64,000 nt of DNA from NCBI RefSeq assembly GCF_002846575.1, contig NZ_PJND01000007.1, forward strand, positions 248,001-312,000, read 5' to 3'. Within the stretch, counting starts at the first letter, position 1. Each line of letters begins with the position of its first letter. Under the pieces are notes generated by a model that had not been told where the DNA came from, did no database searches, and worked only from the letters and a program-made list of their open reading frames with translations. The translations under genes were made by a program, and so were the position numbers. Shown here piece after piece: positions 52,909 to 62,317 of the stretch. Origin of the DNA: Flavobacterium lindanitolerans. GTDB taxonomy: Bacteria; Bacteroidota; Bacteroidia; Flavobacteriales; Flavobacteriaceae.

Positions 52909-55900
52909 ATGAAAATAGCAGAAATATCAATCAAACGACCAACCCTTGTGATTGTGTTGTTTATCATTCTAACGCTCGGCGGTCTGTTTAGCTACAGCCA
53001 GTTGAGCTATGAATTGATCCCGAAGTTTGAAATTAACGTGGTTACGATTTCTACTGTATATCCGGGAGCCTCTCCTGGGGAAGTAGAAAATACGGTAACC
53101 AAAAAAATCGAAGACGCTGTTTCCTCTCTGGAAAACGTAAAGAAGGTAGAATCGAAATCTATTGAGAGTTTATCCATCGTTATGGTAACTCTGGAACCGG
53201 AAGCCGATGCAGATTATTCTCTTAACGATGCCCAAAGAAAAATCAATGCCATCGAAAAGGATTTACCGGAAGATGTTGACCCGCCTTCCCTGACCAAATT
53301 CTCTTTGAGCGACTTGCCGGTAATTACTATCGGGGCAACCGCAAAAATGGACGAAGTGGCATTTTATGATTTGTTAGACAAGAAAATCCAGCCTATACTT
53401 TCGCGTGTAAAAGGTGTGGCTCAGGTTAACCTTGTTGGTGGTGAAGAAAGAGAAATTCAGGTAAGTCTTGACCAAAACAAATTAAAAGGTTACGGAATCT
53501 CTGTTCCGCAGGTACAGCAAATGATATTGTCTTCCAACCTTGACTTCCCAACCGGAAACATCCAGACAAGAGAAACGACAATGTTGGTTCGTCTTGCCGG
53601 AAAATACAAGAATGTAGAAGAAATGAGGAATTTAGTAATTTCCTCTAAAAATGGAATCCAAATACGTCTTGGCGATGTAGCCGATGTTCAGGATTCACAG
53701 AAAGAAGTTGAGAAAATTGCCCGTGTCAATTCCAACAATGCAATCGTATTACAGGTTATCAAACAGACCGATGCTAATGCCGTAACGGTGAGTGAGGAGA
53801 TTTATGCTGCTATTGCTAAAATTGAAAAAGATTATGAAAAGCAAGAATTAAAACTTAAAGTAGCCAACGATACTTCAGAATTTACACTGGCTGCGGCTGA
53901 TTCGGTAATCCATGACTTGTTCCTGGCCGTATTCCTGGTAGCATTCGTAATGCTTTTCTTCCTGCACAGTATCAGAAACGCATTTATTGTAATGGTCTCC
54001 ATTCCGGCTTCCCTGATTGCTACGTTTATCGGGATTTATATGATGGGTTATACCCTGAACTTAATGAGCTTACTCGGACTTTCATTGGTGGTTGGTATTC
54101 TTGTGGATGACGCGATTGTGGTATTGGAAAATATTTACCGCCACATGGAAATGGGTAAAAACAAAGTACGTGCCGCCTTTGACGGAACTGCAGAAATCGG
54201 ATTTACCGTAACTGCAATTACATTGGTTATCGTGGTTGTATTCTTGCCTATCGCTATGAGTACAGGTCTGGTTGCCAACATTATTACACAATTCTGTGTT
54301 ACCGTTATTATTGCTACGTTGCTATCCTTACTGTCATCATTTACTATTGTGCCGTGGCTTTCCTCACGATATGGAAAACTGGAGCATATTACAGACAGAA
54401 CTTTCTTTGGAAGAATTATTCTTGCATTTGAAAGAGGACTTGATAAGTTTACGCACAAAGTAACTGACATTTTGAAATGGTCTTTGAAATATAAGAAATC
54501 AACTTTAGCTATTGTTGTTGTATTATTCTTCAGTTCACTTGCATTGGTTGGTGCCGGATTTATTGGAGGAGAATTCTTCCCTAAAATTGACCGTGGGCAG
54601 TTCCTTGTACAAATCGAACTACCAAAAGATGCCTCTATCGAGCAATCTAACTTTATCGCCCAAAAAGCAGAAGATTATCTAAGACATAAAAAAGAAATTG
54701 AAGAAATCGTAACCACTGTAGGACAAACCAGCGAAGGTTTTGGTGCGACACAGGCTACCGTTTACAAAGCAGAGATTGACGTGAAGCTGATTGATAAATC
54801 GCTTCGTGAAGACGGAACCTATATTTATGCGGCTAAAATGAAACGTGAATTGGAAAAAATTCTCGTAGGTGCCAAGATCAAGACCGTACCTGTTAGTATC
54901 ATGGGTGGTGCTGATGAAGCTCCTATCTTCCTGACCGTTACCGGACCTGATTTAGAAAGTGCAACCGCCTTTGCCAAAAAAGCAGAAGCACAGCTGATGA
55001 AAATCAAAGGAGCAACAGAAATCAAACTTTCTGTTGAAGAAGGTAGCCCGGAAATTGCTGTTCAGGTTGACAGAGATAAAATGGCTGCTTTAGGTCTTAC
55101 ACTACAAACTGTCGGAACAACCATGCAGACTGCATTTAACGGAAACACAGATGCTAAGTTCCGTGCCGGAGAATATGAATACGACATCAATATCCGTTTT
55201 AATGAATACGACCGTTCGAATATTAATAACGTAAGTGACCTGGTATTCATTAACGATATGGGACAGCAAATCAAACTATCTCAATTTGCAAGCGTTAAAG
55301 AAAGTTCAGGACCAAGCTTACTGGAGCGTCGCGACAAGGCAACCGCCGTATCGATTAAAGCACAAACCATAGGTAGACCTTCCGGAGACGTTGCTGCAGA
55401 ATGGGAAGCGCAGTTTTCAAAACTGGAAAAACCAACAGGTGTAAGCTATGTTTGGGGTGGTGATATGGAAAACCAAGCAGAAGGTTTCGGTACGTTAGGA
55501 ATTGCTTTATTGGCCGCTATTATTTTGGTGTATCTGGTAATGGTAGCCTTGTATAACAGTTTCGTTTATCCGTTTGTGGTCTTGTTCTCGATACCATTAT
55601 CGTTTATTGGAGCATTGATGGCGTTGGCACTGACCAACAACTCGCTGAATATCTTTACGATTTTAGGGGTAATCATGCTTATTGGTCTGGTTTGTAAAAA
55701 CGCGATTCTTCTTGTCGATTTCGCAAACCACAGAAAAGCAGAAGGCGAAACGACATACATGGCACTGATTCAGGCGAACCATGCCCGACTTCGTCCTATC
55801 CTGATGACAACAATCGCGATGGTTTTCGGTATGGTGCCTATTGCATTGGCTTCAGGAGCTGCTGCCGAAATGAACAACGGTTTGGCCTGGGTAATTATTG

Positions 55901-56082
55901 GAGGTTTGATTAGTTCATTATTCCTTACCTTGATTATTGTTCCTGTGGTATATGCTATTTTCGATAGCCTGATTGCAAGATTCAACAAAGGCAAAGAACC
56001 TGTAAAATATGAGGAATTGATGGTAGCCGATTACGAGCACAAAGAATTGAGTGACGACGGATTTACCGCAAAACACTCTTAA
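52909..56082 (+). CDS. RND efflux permease (HAE1 family)
   Basis: This 1057-residue inner-membrane proton-driven pump has TM1 at residues about 11-30. Two large periplasmic loops follow TM1 and TM7, and six-helix blocks lie around 335-545 and 865-1030. The proton-relay motif VGILVDDAIVVLEN in TM4 is complete. It has the length of AcrB/HAE1 proteins. The operon ends at the terminator 56117-56149. Confidence 0.95.
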   Translation: MKIAEISIKRPTLVIVLFIILTLGGLFSYSQLSYELIPKFEINVVTISTVYPGASPGEVENTVTKKIEDAVSSLENVKKVESKSIESLSIVMVTLEPEADADYSLNDAQRKINAIEKDLPEDVDPPSLTKFSLSDLPVITIGATAKMDEVAFYDLLDKKIQPILSRVKGVAQVNLVGGEEREIQVSLDQNKLKGYGISVPQVQQMILSSNLDFPTGNIQTRETTMLVRLAGKYKNVEEMRNLVISSKNGIQIRLGDVADVQDSQKEVEKIARVNSNNAIVLQVIKQTDANAVTVSEEIYAAIAKIEKDYEKQELKLKVANDTSEFTLAAADSVIHDLFLAVFLVAFVMLFFLHSIRNAFIVMVSIPASLIATFIGIYMMGYTLNLMSLLGLSLVVGILVDDAIVVLENIYRHMEMGKNKVRAAFDGTAEIGFTVTAITLVIVVVFLPIAMSTGLVANIITQFCVTVIIATLLSLLSSFTIVPWLSSRYGKLEHITDRTFFGRIILAFERGLDKFTHKVTDILKWSLKYKKSTLAIVVVLFFSSLALVGAGFIGGEFFPKIDRGQFLVQIELPKDASIEQSNFIAQKAEDYLRHKKEIEEIVTTVGQTSEGFGATQATVYKAEIDVKLIDKSLREDGTYIYAAKMKRELEKILVGAKIKTVPVSIMGGADEAPIFLTVTGPDLESATAFAKKAEAQLMKIKGATEIKLSVEEGSPEIAVQVDRDKMAALGLTLQTVGTTMQTAFNGNTDAKFRAGEYEYDINIRFNEYDRSNINNVSDLVFINDMGQQIKLSQFASVKESSGPSLLERRDKATAVSIKAQTIGRPSGDVAAEWEAQFSKLEKPTGVSYVWGGDMENQAEGFGTLGIALLAAIILVYLVMVALYNSFVYPFVVLFSIPLSFIGALMALALTNNSLNIFTILGVIMLIGLVCKNAILLVDFANHRKAEGETTYMALIQANHARLRPILMTTIAMVFGMVPIALASGAAAEMNNGLAWVIIGGLISSLFLTLIIVPVVYAIFDSLIARFNKGKEPVKYEELMVADYEHKELSDDGFTAKHS

Positions 56083-56116
56083 ATAATCGTTCCAAAAACG
56101 AATTAACCTTGAAATT

Positions 56117-56149
56117 TCCCGGCTGAAAACCATCAGTCGGGATTTTTTT
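56117..56149 (+). terminator. Terminator of the efflux operon
   Basis: A 10-bp stem TCCCGGCTGA/TCAGTCGGGA (56117-56126 with 56133-56142, one G-T pair) is followed by seven T. Confidence 0.87.
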
Positions 56150-56172
56150 GCTACTGCAAAAGCCTATTTTCT

Positions 56173-56198
56173 TGTCCGACCGGAATAAATCTCGGACA
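56173..56198 (+). promoter_or_regulatory. TGTCCGA/TCGGACA inverted repeat
   Basis: A perfect 7-bp inverted repeat with a 12-nt spacer lies 32 nt before the lipoprotein gene. CA and then six T follow, so it could be a weak second terminator or an operator-like site. Confidence 0.45.
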
Positions 56199-56229
56199 CA
56201 TTTTTTATATTGCAGTAAAATTCCATCCT

Positions 56230-56787
56230 ATGAAAAAGATAATGGCACTTAGCCTTTTTGTTTTGATGCTTTCCTGCACTTCAGACAAAACCGAAACTGT
56301 AACCGTAAAAAACAAATATTCCGTAGAACTGCCTTCCTTTGTTTCGGAAGCAAAAGGCCTGCATGACATGGCTTCATTACAATATCAAAATGCTTTCAAA
56401 GAGTTTTACATCGTAATCATAGATGAGCCTAAAGAGGAATTCGCCAATGCGGCAAAAGTTACAACTGAATTTACTCCCGATTTCAACGGTTATTATCAAA
56501 TTTTAAGAGGAAGCCTGGAAGCGTCTATCAAAAATGGTGTTTTTACAGACACAAAAGACACTCAAATCAACGGACTGAAAGCCAAAACATTTACGCTGAC
56601 TGGAAAAGTTGATGAAATTCCTGTTTTTTATGATATCGCTTATGTCGAGGGAAATGACAGGTTTTACCAGATTGTAATCTGGACGATAGAAAGCAGCAAG
56701 GAAAAATTCAAAGAACCTATGGACAAAATTATTGCTTCTTTCAAGGAAATTGGTTCCGGAAAAAGCAGTAACAGAAGTCTAAAATAA
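56230..56787 (+). CDS. Hypothetical lipoprotein
   Basis: This 185-residue protein has a lipoprotein signal (lipobox Cys in MLSCTSD near residue 16) and a compact mixed alpha/beta domain. Its pattern (KYSVELPSF at about 29-37 and a C-terminal IIASFKEI near residue 170) recalls PsbP-like lipoproteins, but I would not assign function. It is separated from the efflux operon by a terminator and faces the MORN-repeat gene. Confidence 0.65.
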   Translation: MKKIMALSLFVLMLSCTSDKTETVTVKNKYSVELPSFVSEAKGLHDMASLQYQNAFKEFYIVIIDEPKEEFANAAKVTTEFTPDFNGYYQILRGSLEASIKNGVFTDTKDTQINGLKAKTFTLTGKVDEIPVFYDIAYVEGNDRFYQIVIWTIESSKEKFKEPMDKIIASFKEIGSGKSSNRSLK

Positions 56788-56794
56788 GAACAAA

Positions 56795-56825
56795 AAAAAT
56801 CCATTAGAAATGCTAATGGATTTTT
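56795..56825. terminator. Bidirectional terminator between the lipoprotein and MORN genes
   Basis: A 13-bp stem (56795-56807 with 56813-56825), core ATCCATTAG/CTAATGGAT, has a 5-nt loop and A/T runs at both ends. Confidence 0.87.
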
Positions 56826-56844
56826 CTTTTGGAGATAATCAGAT

Positions 56845-57192
56845 TTAATTTCTGTTTGCAAGAGCATCCTGCTTCCAGTTTTTAACTGCTGCAACTCTGC
56901 TGTCAGAATAATCAACTTCACTTAAATTATTATCTGTCCAAAAAAACCATTTCCCGGTCTTGGCACCGTTATTATATTCTCCTAAAGATTTTTTGTTTCC
57001 TGCCTCATCATAAGAAATCCATTTTCCGTGGACTTTCCCATCTTTATAGAATCCTTCCTGCATCACTTTTCCATTATCATAAAAATAGGTAGCCTTTACC
57101 ATATTATCTACAACTTCATATTTATGATCCGCTTTTTGCGCAAAAACAACTCCAGAAACCAGCATCACTGCCATAATCAAACACTTTTTCAT
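56845..57192 (-). CDS. Secreted MORN/YwqK-like repeat protein
   Basis: This 115-residue protein has a signal peptide ending near VFAQK. Two to three MORN/YwqK-type repeats follow: YFYDNGKVMQEGFYKDGKVHG, then WISYDEAGNKKSLGEY and NGAKTGKW. Such proteins are common in Bacteroidota; their function is unknown. Exact promoter box at 57228-57235. Confidence 0.72.
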   Translation of the reverse strand: MKKCLIMAVMLVSGVVFAQKADHKYEVVDNMVKATYFYDNGKVMQEGFYKDGKVHGKWISYDEAGNKKSLGEYNNGAKTGKWFFWTDNNLSEVDYSDSRVAAVKNWKQDALANRN

Positions 57193-57227
57193 AATTCTGT
57201 CTTTTTTAGTTATTTACAATTCTCTAA

Positions 57228-57235
57228 CAAATATA
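57228..57235 (-). promoter_or_regulatory. Promoter -7 box for the MORN gene
   Basis: On the minus strand this reads TATATTTG, an exact TAnnTTTG match, 35 nt before the ATG. Confidence 0.6.
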
Positions 57236-57483
57236 ATTATTCCTTTACAATTAAAAAACTTTAACTTAACAATTTGGTAACATTGAATGAAAACTTAACA
57301 TTGGAATCTTCGTAAGTCCTACAAACACTGGCATTCACAAAATCACCCAAAAAACACATCTATTTCTCAAAACAGAATAAAGAAGCAAAAACCTCAAAGA
57401 ACATTGATTATTATCTATATAAATTTTATTTTTTCCACTCTTTATAATTTGAAAAATCATAATTCATAATTGACAATTATCAC

Positions 57484-57491
57484 TAAATTTG
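57484..57491 (+). promoter_or_regulatory. Promoter -7 box for aspS
   Basis: TAAATTTG matches TAnnTTTG exactly, 18 nt before the ATG at 57510. It excludes the upstream TTG at 57489 as a start. Confidence 0.65.
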
Positions 57492-57509
57492 CCATCTAAA
57501 ATTTTGATA

Positions 57510-59255
57510 ATGTATAGAAGTCATAATTGTGGGGAGTTAAATGCTTCACACATTAATACAGAAGTTACGCTTGCGGGTTGGGTTCAAAAAACACGTGATA
57601 AAGGTTTTATGATTTGGGTTGACCTGCGCGACCGCTATGGAATTACGCAATTGATTTTTGATTCAGAAAGAACCGATGCTGCCGTTTTTGAAATGGCCAA
57701 AACATTGGGCAGGGAATTTGTCATTCAGGTAAAAGGAACTGTTATTGAAAGAGAGTCAAAAAACAAAAACATGTCAACCGGCGATATTGAAATTTTAGTT
57801 TCAGAATTAAGCCTGCTGAATGCGGCATTGACTCCTCCATTTACAATTGAAGATGAAACTGACGGTGGTGAAGACATTAGAATGAAATACCGTTACCTGG
57901 ATATCAGAAGAAATCCGGTAAAAAACAGCCTTCTTTTCCGTCACAAAGTGACGATGGAAGTCAGAAAATATCTTTCAGACCTGGATTTTTGTGAAGTTGA
58001 GACGCCTTACCTTATCAAATCGACTCCGGAAGGAGCCAGAGATTTTGTCGTACCGTCAAGAATGAACGAAGGACAGTTTTATGCCTTGCCTCAATCCCCT
58101 CAGACTTTCAAACAATTGTTGATGGTTGGAGGTATGGATAAATATTTCCAAATCGTGAAATGTTTCCGTGATGAGGATTTAAGAGCCGACAGACAGCCTG
58201 AATTTACACAGATTGACTGTGAAATGGCTTTTGTAGAGCAGGAAGATATTCTGAATGTTTTTGAAGGACTGACACGCCATCTGTTGAAAGAAATCAAAGG
58301 AATTGAAGTGGATAAATTCCCAAGGATTACTTATGATTATGCCATGAAAACCTATGGTAATGACAAACCGGATATTCGTTTCGGTATGGAATTTGGCGAA
58401 TTGAACGAAGTGGCACAACATAAAGAGTTTGCCGTTTTTAACAATGCCGAGCTTGTAGTAGGAATTGCGGCTCCTGGCTGTGCTTCATATACCAGAAAAG
58501 AAATCGACAACCTGATTGATTGGGTTAAACGACCACAAATAGGCGCTACCGGAATGGTATATGCCAAATATGAATTGGATGGAAGTATCAAGTCGTCTGT
58601 TGATAAATTCTACGATCAGGATGATTTGCAAAACTGGGCAAAAGCCACCGGAGCAAAACCGGGCGATTTGATTCTGGTTCTTTCCGGCCCTGCAAACAAG
58701 ACAAGAACTCAATTGAGTGCCCTAAGAATGGAGTTGGCAACCCGTTTGGGATTGAGAAATCCTGAAGTTTTTGCTCCACTTTGGGTAGTAGATTTCCCTT
58801 TGTTGGAGTTTGACGAAGAAAGCGGCAGATACCACGCGATGCACCACCCGTTTACGTCTCCAAAACCGGAGGATATTGCCTTACTTGAAACCGAACCGGG
58901 CAACGTAAGAGCCAATGCTTATGATATGGTCTTGAACGGAAATGAAATTGGAGGTGGTTCTATCAGAATCCATGATAAGGCAACACAGCAGCTAATGTTC
59001 AAATACCTTGGCTTTACTGAAGAAGAAGCCCGAAACCAATTTGGCTTTTTGATGGATGCTTTCCAGTTTGGAGCACCGCCACACGGAGGACTAGCTTTTG
59101 GATTAGACCGATTGGTTGCCATTTTAGGAGGACAGGAAACCATACGCGACTTTATCGCTTTCCCTAAAAACAATTCGGGACGTGACGTGATGATTGATGC
59201 TCCTTCTGCCATTGACGACAAGCAATTGGAAGAACTTCATATCCGACTTAAATAA
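57510..59255 (+). CDS. aspS: Aspartyl-tRNA synthetase
   Basis: This 581-residue class IIb synthetase of the bacterial type has an OB-fold anticodon domain (about residues 1-110). Motif 2 reads [17 protein letters not shown] near residue 215. The bacterial GAD insertion domain covers about residues 280-415. Motif 3 reads [13 protein letters not shown] near residue 530. Asp versus Asp/Asn specificity cannot be judged by eye, but a separate asnS exists in the window, so a discriminating enzyme is likely. Confidence 0.96.
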   Translation: MYRSHNCGELNASHINTEVTLAGWVQKTRDKGFMIWVDLRDRYGITQLIFDSERTDAAVFEMAKTLGREFVIQVKGTVIERESKNKNMSTGDIEILVSELSLLNAALTPPFTIEDETDGGEDIRMKYRYLDIRRNPVKNSLLFRHKVTMEVRKYLSDLDFCEVETPYLIKSTPEGARDFVVPSRMNEGQFYALPQSPQTFKQLLMVGGMDKYFQIVKCFRDEDLRADRQPEFTQIDCEMAFVEQEDILNVFEGLTRHLLKEIKGIEVDKFPRITYDYAMKTYGNDKPDIRFGMEFGELNEVAQHKEFAVFNNAELVVGIAAPGCASYTRKEIDNLIDWVKRPQIGATGMVYAKYELDGSIKSSVDKFYDQDDLQNWAKATGAKPGDLILVLSGPANKTRTQLSALRMELATRLGLRNPEVFAPLWVVDFPLLEFDEESGRYHAMHHPFTSPKPEDIALLETEPGNVRANAYDMVLNGNEIGGGSIRIHDKATQQLMFKYLGFTEEEARNQFGFLMDAFQFGAPPHGGLAFGLDRLVAILGGQETIRDFIAFPKNNSGRDVMIDAPSAIDDKQLEELHIRLK

Positions 59256-59256
59256 T

Positions 59257-59282
59257 AAAAGCCCCGAAATCGGGGCTTTTTT
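59257..59282 (+). terminator. Terminator of aspS
   Basis: A 10-bp stem AAAAGCCCCG/CGGGGCTTTT (59257-59266 with 59271-59280) has a 4-nt loop and a T tail. It may also act for the convergent TPR/AraC gene. Confidence 0.9.
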
Positions 59283-59288
59283 ATGCTG

Positions 59289-60992
59289 CTAATTATTTAA
59301 ATCTTTATTGAGCTCATTTAAAAAGTATGACGGATAAATACCGGTAGAAGCAAAAAAGGCCTTTGAAAAGTGTTGCGGTGTGCTAAATCCGGCTTCATCT
59401 GCCAGGGCCTTAATAGTATAGTTTCGGTATCTGGACTGGCTTTTCAAAAGTTCAACTATATATTCAATACGCAAATCATTCAGATAGGTATTATAGTTTT
59501 TGTTCCGGTAATGATTGATAACCTTGGAAAGATAGTTAGCGTTTGTATTGAATGCTGATGCCAGATTCACAAGAGTCAGGTCTTTTTCTAAAAACTTTTT
59601 ACGGCTTTCAAATTTCTCCAATTCTTTTACTATACCGGCTACAACATCAGGATTGATATCGAGTCCTTTCTTTTCTACTTCTTCTTTTTCAACAGCTATA
59701 GCCTGGGACTCTTCTTTTTCTGCCCCCATCAGCTCTTCAAACTTCTGGCGGTAAAGTTTTTGGTTACTATAATAACGATAGAAAAAATACAGTGTCAAAA
59801 AGAAAAAAACAGCCAGTGAAAAATACAATAGTAAAGTAGTCTTCTCCTTTCCAGCCAATTGTTTTTCAATTTCCTGTTTGGCCTGACGGAGTGCTTTGGT
59901 GTCATATTCCTTATGAATTTTCCCGGACATATATTTAAAATTCGCATTGAGCACGCTGTCTGCCTTCATCAGCCTGTTGATATAATAAAGCTGATTTTTC
60001 ACATCTCCCTTTTCTTTATAATAGCCAACCAACAGTTCATAATTTTCCCTCAAATCAGGACGTATGTAATTTTTTTCGGCAAAGGCACGATCTACTTTTT
60101 TAAAATAAGGCAGTGCTTTTTGCTGTTGTCCCTGGTCCCAATAGCATTTTCCTATGTAAAAATAACCGACAGCTTCATTGGCAAAATCATTATTTTTTAT
60201 AATTGCCGGCAATACCTGTTGTATATCATGGATTGCTTTTGGATAGTTTTTTTTAAAGTATTGGTTGATTCCTTCAGAATGGATGATATAATTCTGTGTC
60301 AGTTCCACATTCAGGCGTTTGGCTTCCTTTAAGGCAAATTCATTGGTTTCTGTACTTAAATCATATTTTCCGAGCCGGTTGTAAACCAATCCTAAAGAAT
60401 GGAGAGAATTCAGATAGCCTCGTTGGTAATCATATTCGTTACTCTTTTTGAAAAAATCAACGCATTCCTTCAGCAAAGCAAGAGCCTCATCATTAAATCC
60501 TAAATGAATCTTAATTCCCGCTATATGATACTTGAGTTCATATTTGAGATAATCATCGTTGGAACGGGAAATATAATCACTGGCTTTCAGGTAGAAATTC
60601 AAAGCCTGAACATAATCCTTGATAGAATAATAAAAATTCCCTTTCGAAATATAAGCCGATCCGATAACAGGAGCATTATTGGTCATTTTTGCAGAAGCAA
60701 CTATACTATCTGCATATATTGGTTTCAGACTGTCTGACACAAAAAAGATAGTATTGGAATAGGCATTGACTATTTCGTTCAGGTTATTTTCCTTTTTTGC
60801 TTTTGACAAATAGGAATCCAAATAAAACAGCGCCTTTATAGTATCCTCTTCATAAAGGTCGATTCTATTATTAAGGTAGTCATAGGATTTATTTTTCAAG
60901 GAATCTGGCAGAGAAAATCCTTTTTGTTGTGAAAAAACAGGAATTGATAGCATCAAAAAAAGTATCAGGAAGATACCAAACTTATTTTCCAT
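59289..60992 (-). CDS. Membrane-tethered TPR / AraC-type regulator
   Basis: The protein is 567 residues from the ATG at 60992; an ATG at 61022 would add 10. A signal-anchor or signal peptide (about 1-24) is followed by several tetratricopeptide repeats (about 90-330, for example YFYIGKCYWDQGQQQKALPYFKK), which would be periplasmic. A single membrane helix (about 385-410) and a charged linker come next. The C-terminal AraC-type double HTH (about 470-560) contains IKALADEAGFSTPQHFSKAF. Such TPR-TM-HTH proteins are a flavobacterial class of regulator. It diverges from the candidate SDP-like cluster at 61396, the most obvious target. Confidence 0.85.
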   Translation of the reverse strand: MENKFGIFLILFLMLSIPVFSQQKGFSLPDSLKNKSYDYLNNRIDLYEEDTIKALFYLDSYLSKAKKENNLNEIVNAYSNTIFFVSDSLKPIYADSIVASAKMTNNAPVIGSAYISKGNFYYSIKDYVQALNFYLKASDYISRSNDDYLKYELKYHIAGIKIHLGFNDEALALLKECVDFFKKSNEYDYQRGYLNSLHSLGLVYNRLGKYDLSTETNEFALKEAKRLNVELTQNYIIHSEGINQYFKKNYPKAIHDIQQVLPAIIKNNDFANEAVGYFYIGKCYWDQGQQQKALPYFKKVDRAFAEKNYIRPDLRENYELLVGYYKEKGDVKNQLYYINRLMKADSVLNANFKYMSGKIHKEYDTKALRQAKQEIEKQLAGKEKTTLLLYFSLAVFFFLTLYFFYRYYSNQKLYRQKFEELMGAEKEESQAIAVEKEEVEKKGLDINPDVVAGIVKELEKFESRKKFLEKDLTLVNLASAFNTNANYLSKVINHYRNKNYNTYLNDLRIEYIVELLKSQSRYRNYTIKALADEAGFSTPQHFSKAFFASTGIYPSYFLNELNKDLNN

Positions 60993-61185
60993 AAGAAATT
61001 TCTGCGGTTTTTTGATGTGCATAATATATTCAAATAAGTAAAGAGTTATAAATGTAGCATAAAAAAATATATAAAACGGTAAAAATATCCGGTTTTTAAT
61101 TTCTGCAATGGCTTCATGGAAACGATGATTTGTTTTTTCAAAGAAATTAGAATAATTATCTGATAATCAATATATTAAATAAAAT

Positions 61186-61223
61186 AAAACGCGCTACGAA
61201 TTCGCGAATTCGTAGCGCGTTTT
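61186..61223. repeat. 38-bp perfect palindrome
   Basis: The sequence reads the same on both strands over 38 bp (centre between 61204 and 61205), with GAATTCGCGAATTC at its core and AAAACGCGC/GCGCGTTTT at its ends. The 12-mer CGCGAATTCGTA occurs at 61203-61214, inverted at 61195-61206, and again directly at 61225-61236. On the minus strand a broken T tract follows, so a terminator is also possible. Confidence 0.9.
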
Positions 61224-61246
61224 TCGCGAATTCGTATCATATACGC

Positions 61247-61277
61247 TTGCAAACGGAAAATTCACAAGATAGCTTTG
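61247..61277 (+). promoter_or_regulatory. Consensus promoter of the SDP-like cluster
   Basis: TTG at 61247-61249 (-33) and TAGCTTTG at 61270-61277 (-7) are separated by 20 nt, a full match to the Bacteroidota promoter. The leader to the first gene is about 113 nt. Confidence 0.75.
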
Positions 61278-61395
61278 TCAACGTAATCCTGAGGCAATTT
61301 TTGAAAACGGATTAAAAAAAATCGAGGGTTCTATGTCCGAATAAAAATGAACCCGAGAGCAAAATAATAACAACAAACCTAACACTCCCAATCAC

Positions 61396-62121
61396 ATGAA
61401 AAAGCTATTATCATTATCCCTGTTTTTATCACTTACATTTTTGTCATGCTCTACAGATGAGGATATCGAAATGAATGGAACAGAATCCAGTACATCTGCT
61501 ATCAATCATAAAAAGGAAAATCCGCACAGCTGGAGTCCACAAAATACTGCGAATTCTTATGACAACGCCGGGATTTTATACCGTCAGATCCTTGAAGAGT
61601 ATTACACCAATACCCCTACTAATACTACTCCTTCACAAATCATATTTGACATTGAATCTATTGCCAATAATTTTTCAGAGTTCGACCCAATGAAAAACAA
61701 TAACTATTCTCCAATTGCTTACAATAATATTAATTGGATTTTAAGCACTGACGAAAGTTATCACACGGCAATCAGCAATAACAACAATCTATCTGTTACC
61801 GCTAAAAATCAATTGGAGAATTTTGCTGCTGCCCTAACACAAATGATAGATAGTGAAGCGACAGCAAAAAGCATCCACGATTACATTGTCGGTTTTGAAG
61901 TTCTCATATCGTCCAACACTGTTTTAACAGCTAATGATAAAAAGGCAATCCTTACTTCCAGCTCAATCGCCAGACATGCCAATTACCTGCGTAGAAAAGG
62001 AAGGAGATGGGACATCCACCATGGAATAACCGGTTCAATTTACGGCAGTAATGAAAATATGGCAAAAGCCATCACAACAGCAGCCAGTGTAAATGCTATT
62101 GCGAATACCATCAATGAATAA
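61396..62121 (+). CDS. Lipoprotein, candidate peptide precursor
   Basis: I do not recognise this 241-residue protein. It has a lipoprotein signal with the lipobox Cys at residue 18 (FLSC), an acidic and Ser/Thr-rich spacer (19-40), and an Asn-rich helical middle (50-195). A basic stretch RRKGRR lies at 199-204, followed by a 37-residue tail rich in Gly, Ala, Ile and Asn (for example ITGSIYGSNE). Cys18 is the only cysteine. The domain layout, a leader then a spacer then a short tail after a basic site, would suit a precursor whose C-terminus is released, but this is inference. It is the first gene behind the consensus promoter and is followed by a small secreted protein and SdpA/SdpB-like genes. 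Confidence 0.55.
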   Translation: MKKLLSLSLFLSLTFLSCSTDEDIEMNGTESSTSAINHKKENPHSWSPQNTANSYDNAGILYRQILEEYYTNTPTNTTPSQIIFDIESIANNFSEFDPMKNNNYSPIAYNNINWILSTDESYHTAISNNNNLSVTAKNQLENFAAALTQMIDSEATAKSIHDYIVGFEVLISSNTVLTANDKKAILTSSSIARHANYLRRKGRRWDIHHGITGSIYGSNENMAKAITTAASVNAIANTINE

Positions 62122-62279
62122 CCTGAAAGTTAAGTTGTTTAAGTAAATAAAGTTCAACCAAAACCAACCAAAATGACCATGAAAAATATCAGAGACCATC
62201 CCAGCATTTCCTAATTTGGAAAAATCGAAGGACATGTTTGGGTCCTAAAAAAATCAAACAAAAAAAATTAATCAACCAT

Positions 62280-62317
62280 GGCAAACCGCTTTCCTAATCA
62301 ACTATAGCGGAAATGCC
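62280..62317 (+). promoter_or_regulatory. Bulged hairpin before the small secreted gene
   Basis: GGCA-aa-CCGCT pairs with AGCGG-aaa-TGCC across a 15-nt loop, ending 18 nt before the ATG at 62336. A very short ATG frame of 8 codons starts at 62278 within it. Confidence 0.4.

Larger units (their letters stand above)
57193..57509. other. Intergenic region with divergent promoters
   Basis: This 317-nt AT-rich stretch lies between the MORN gene and aspS. It holds the MORN gene promoter (57228-57235, TATATTTG on the minus strand) and the aspS promoter (57484-57491). I see no gene, repeat array or stable hairpin in between. Confidence 0.6.
61023..61395. other. Divergent regulatory region of the SDP-like cluster
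   Basis: This 373-nt region has no gene. From left to right it holds an AT-rich upstream region of the TPR/AraC gene without an exact minus-strand -7 box and the 38-bp palindrome (61186-61223). A further copy of its 12-mer (61225-61236), a consensus promoter (61247-61277) and a leader of about 113 nt follow. The leader holds a weak GGGTTC/GAACCC inverted repeat (61326-61354). Confidence 0.65.

Noticed and set aside
54135..55994. Minus-strand frames within the RND gene
   Set aside because: Shadows of a clear 1057-residue permease gene.
61186..61223. Chromosomal dif site or phage attachment site
   Set aside because: A perfect long palindrome does not fit the XerCD two-arm layout with a central spacer, and no integrase or tRNA end is nearby.
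61326..61354. GGGTTC/GAACCC inverted repeat as an operator
   Set aside because: Only 6 bp with a long spacer; not distinguishable from chance.
61396..62121. Calling the lipoprotein SdpC
   Set aside because: It lacks the paired cysteines and hydrophobic segment of SDP and the N-terminal SdpC motif; only the context is SDP-like.
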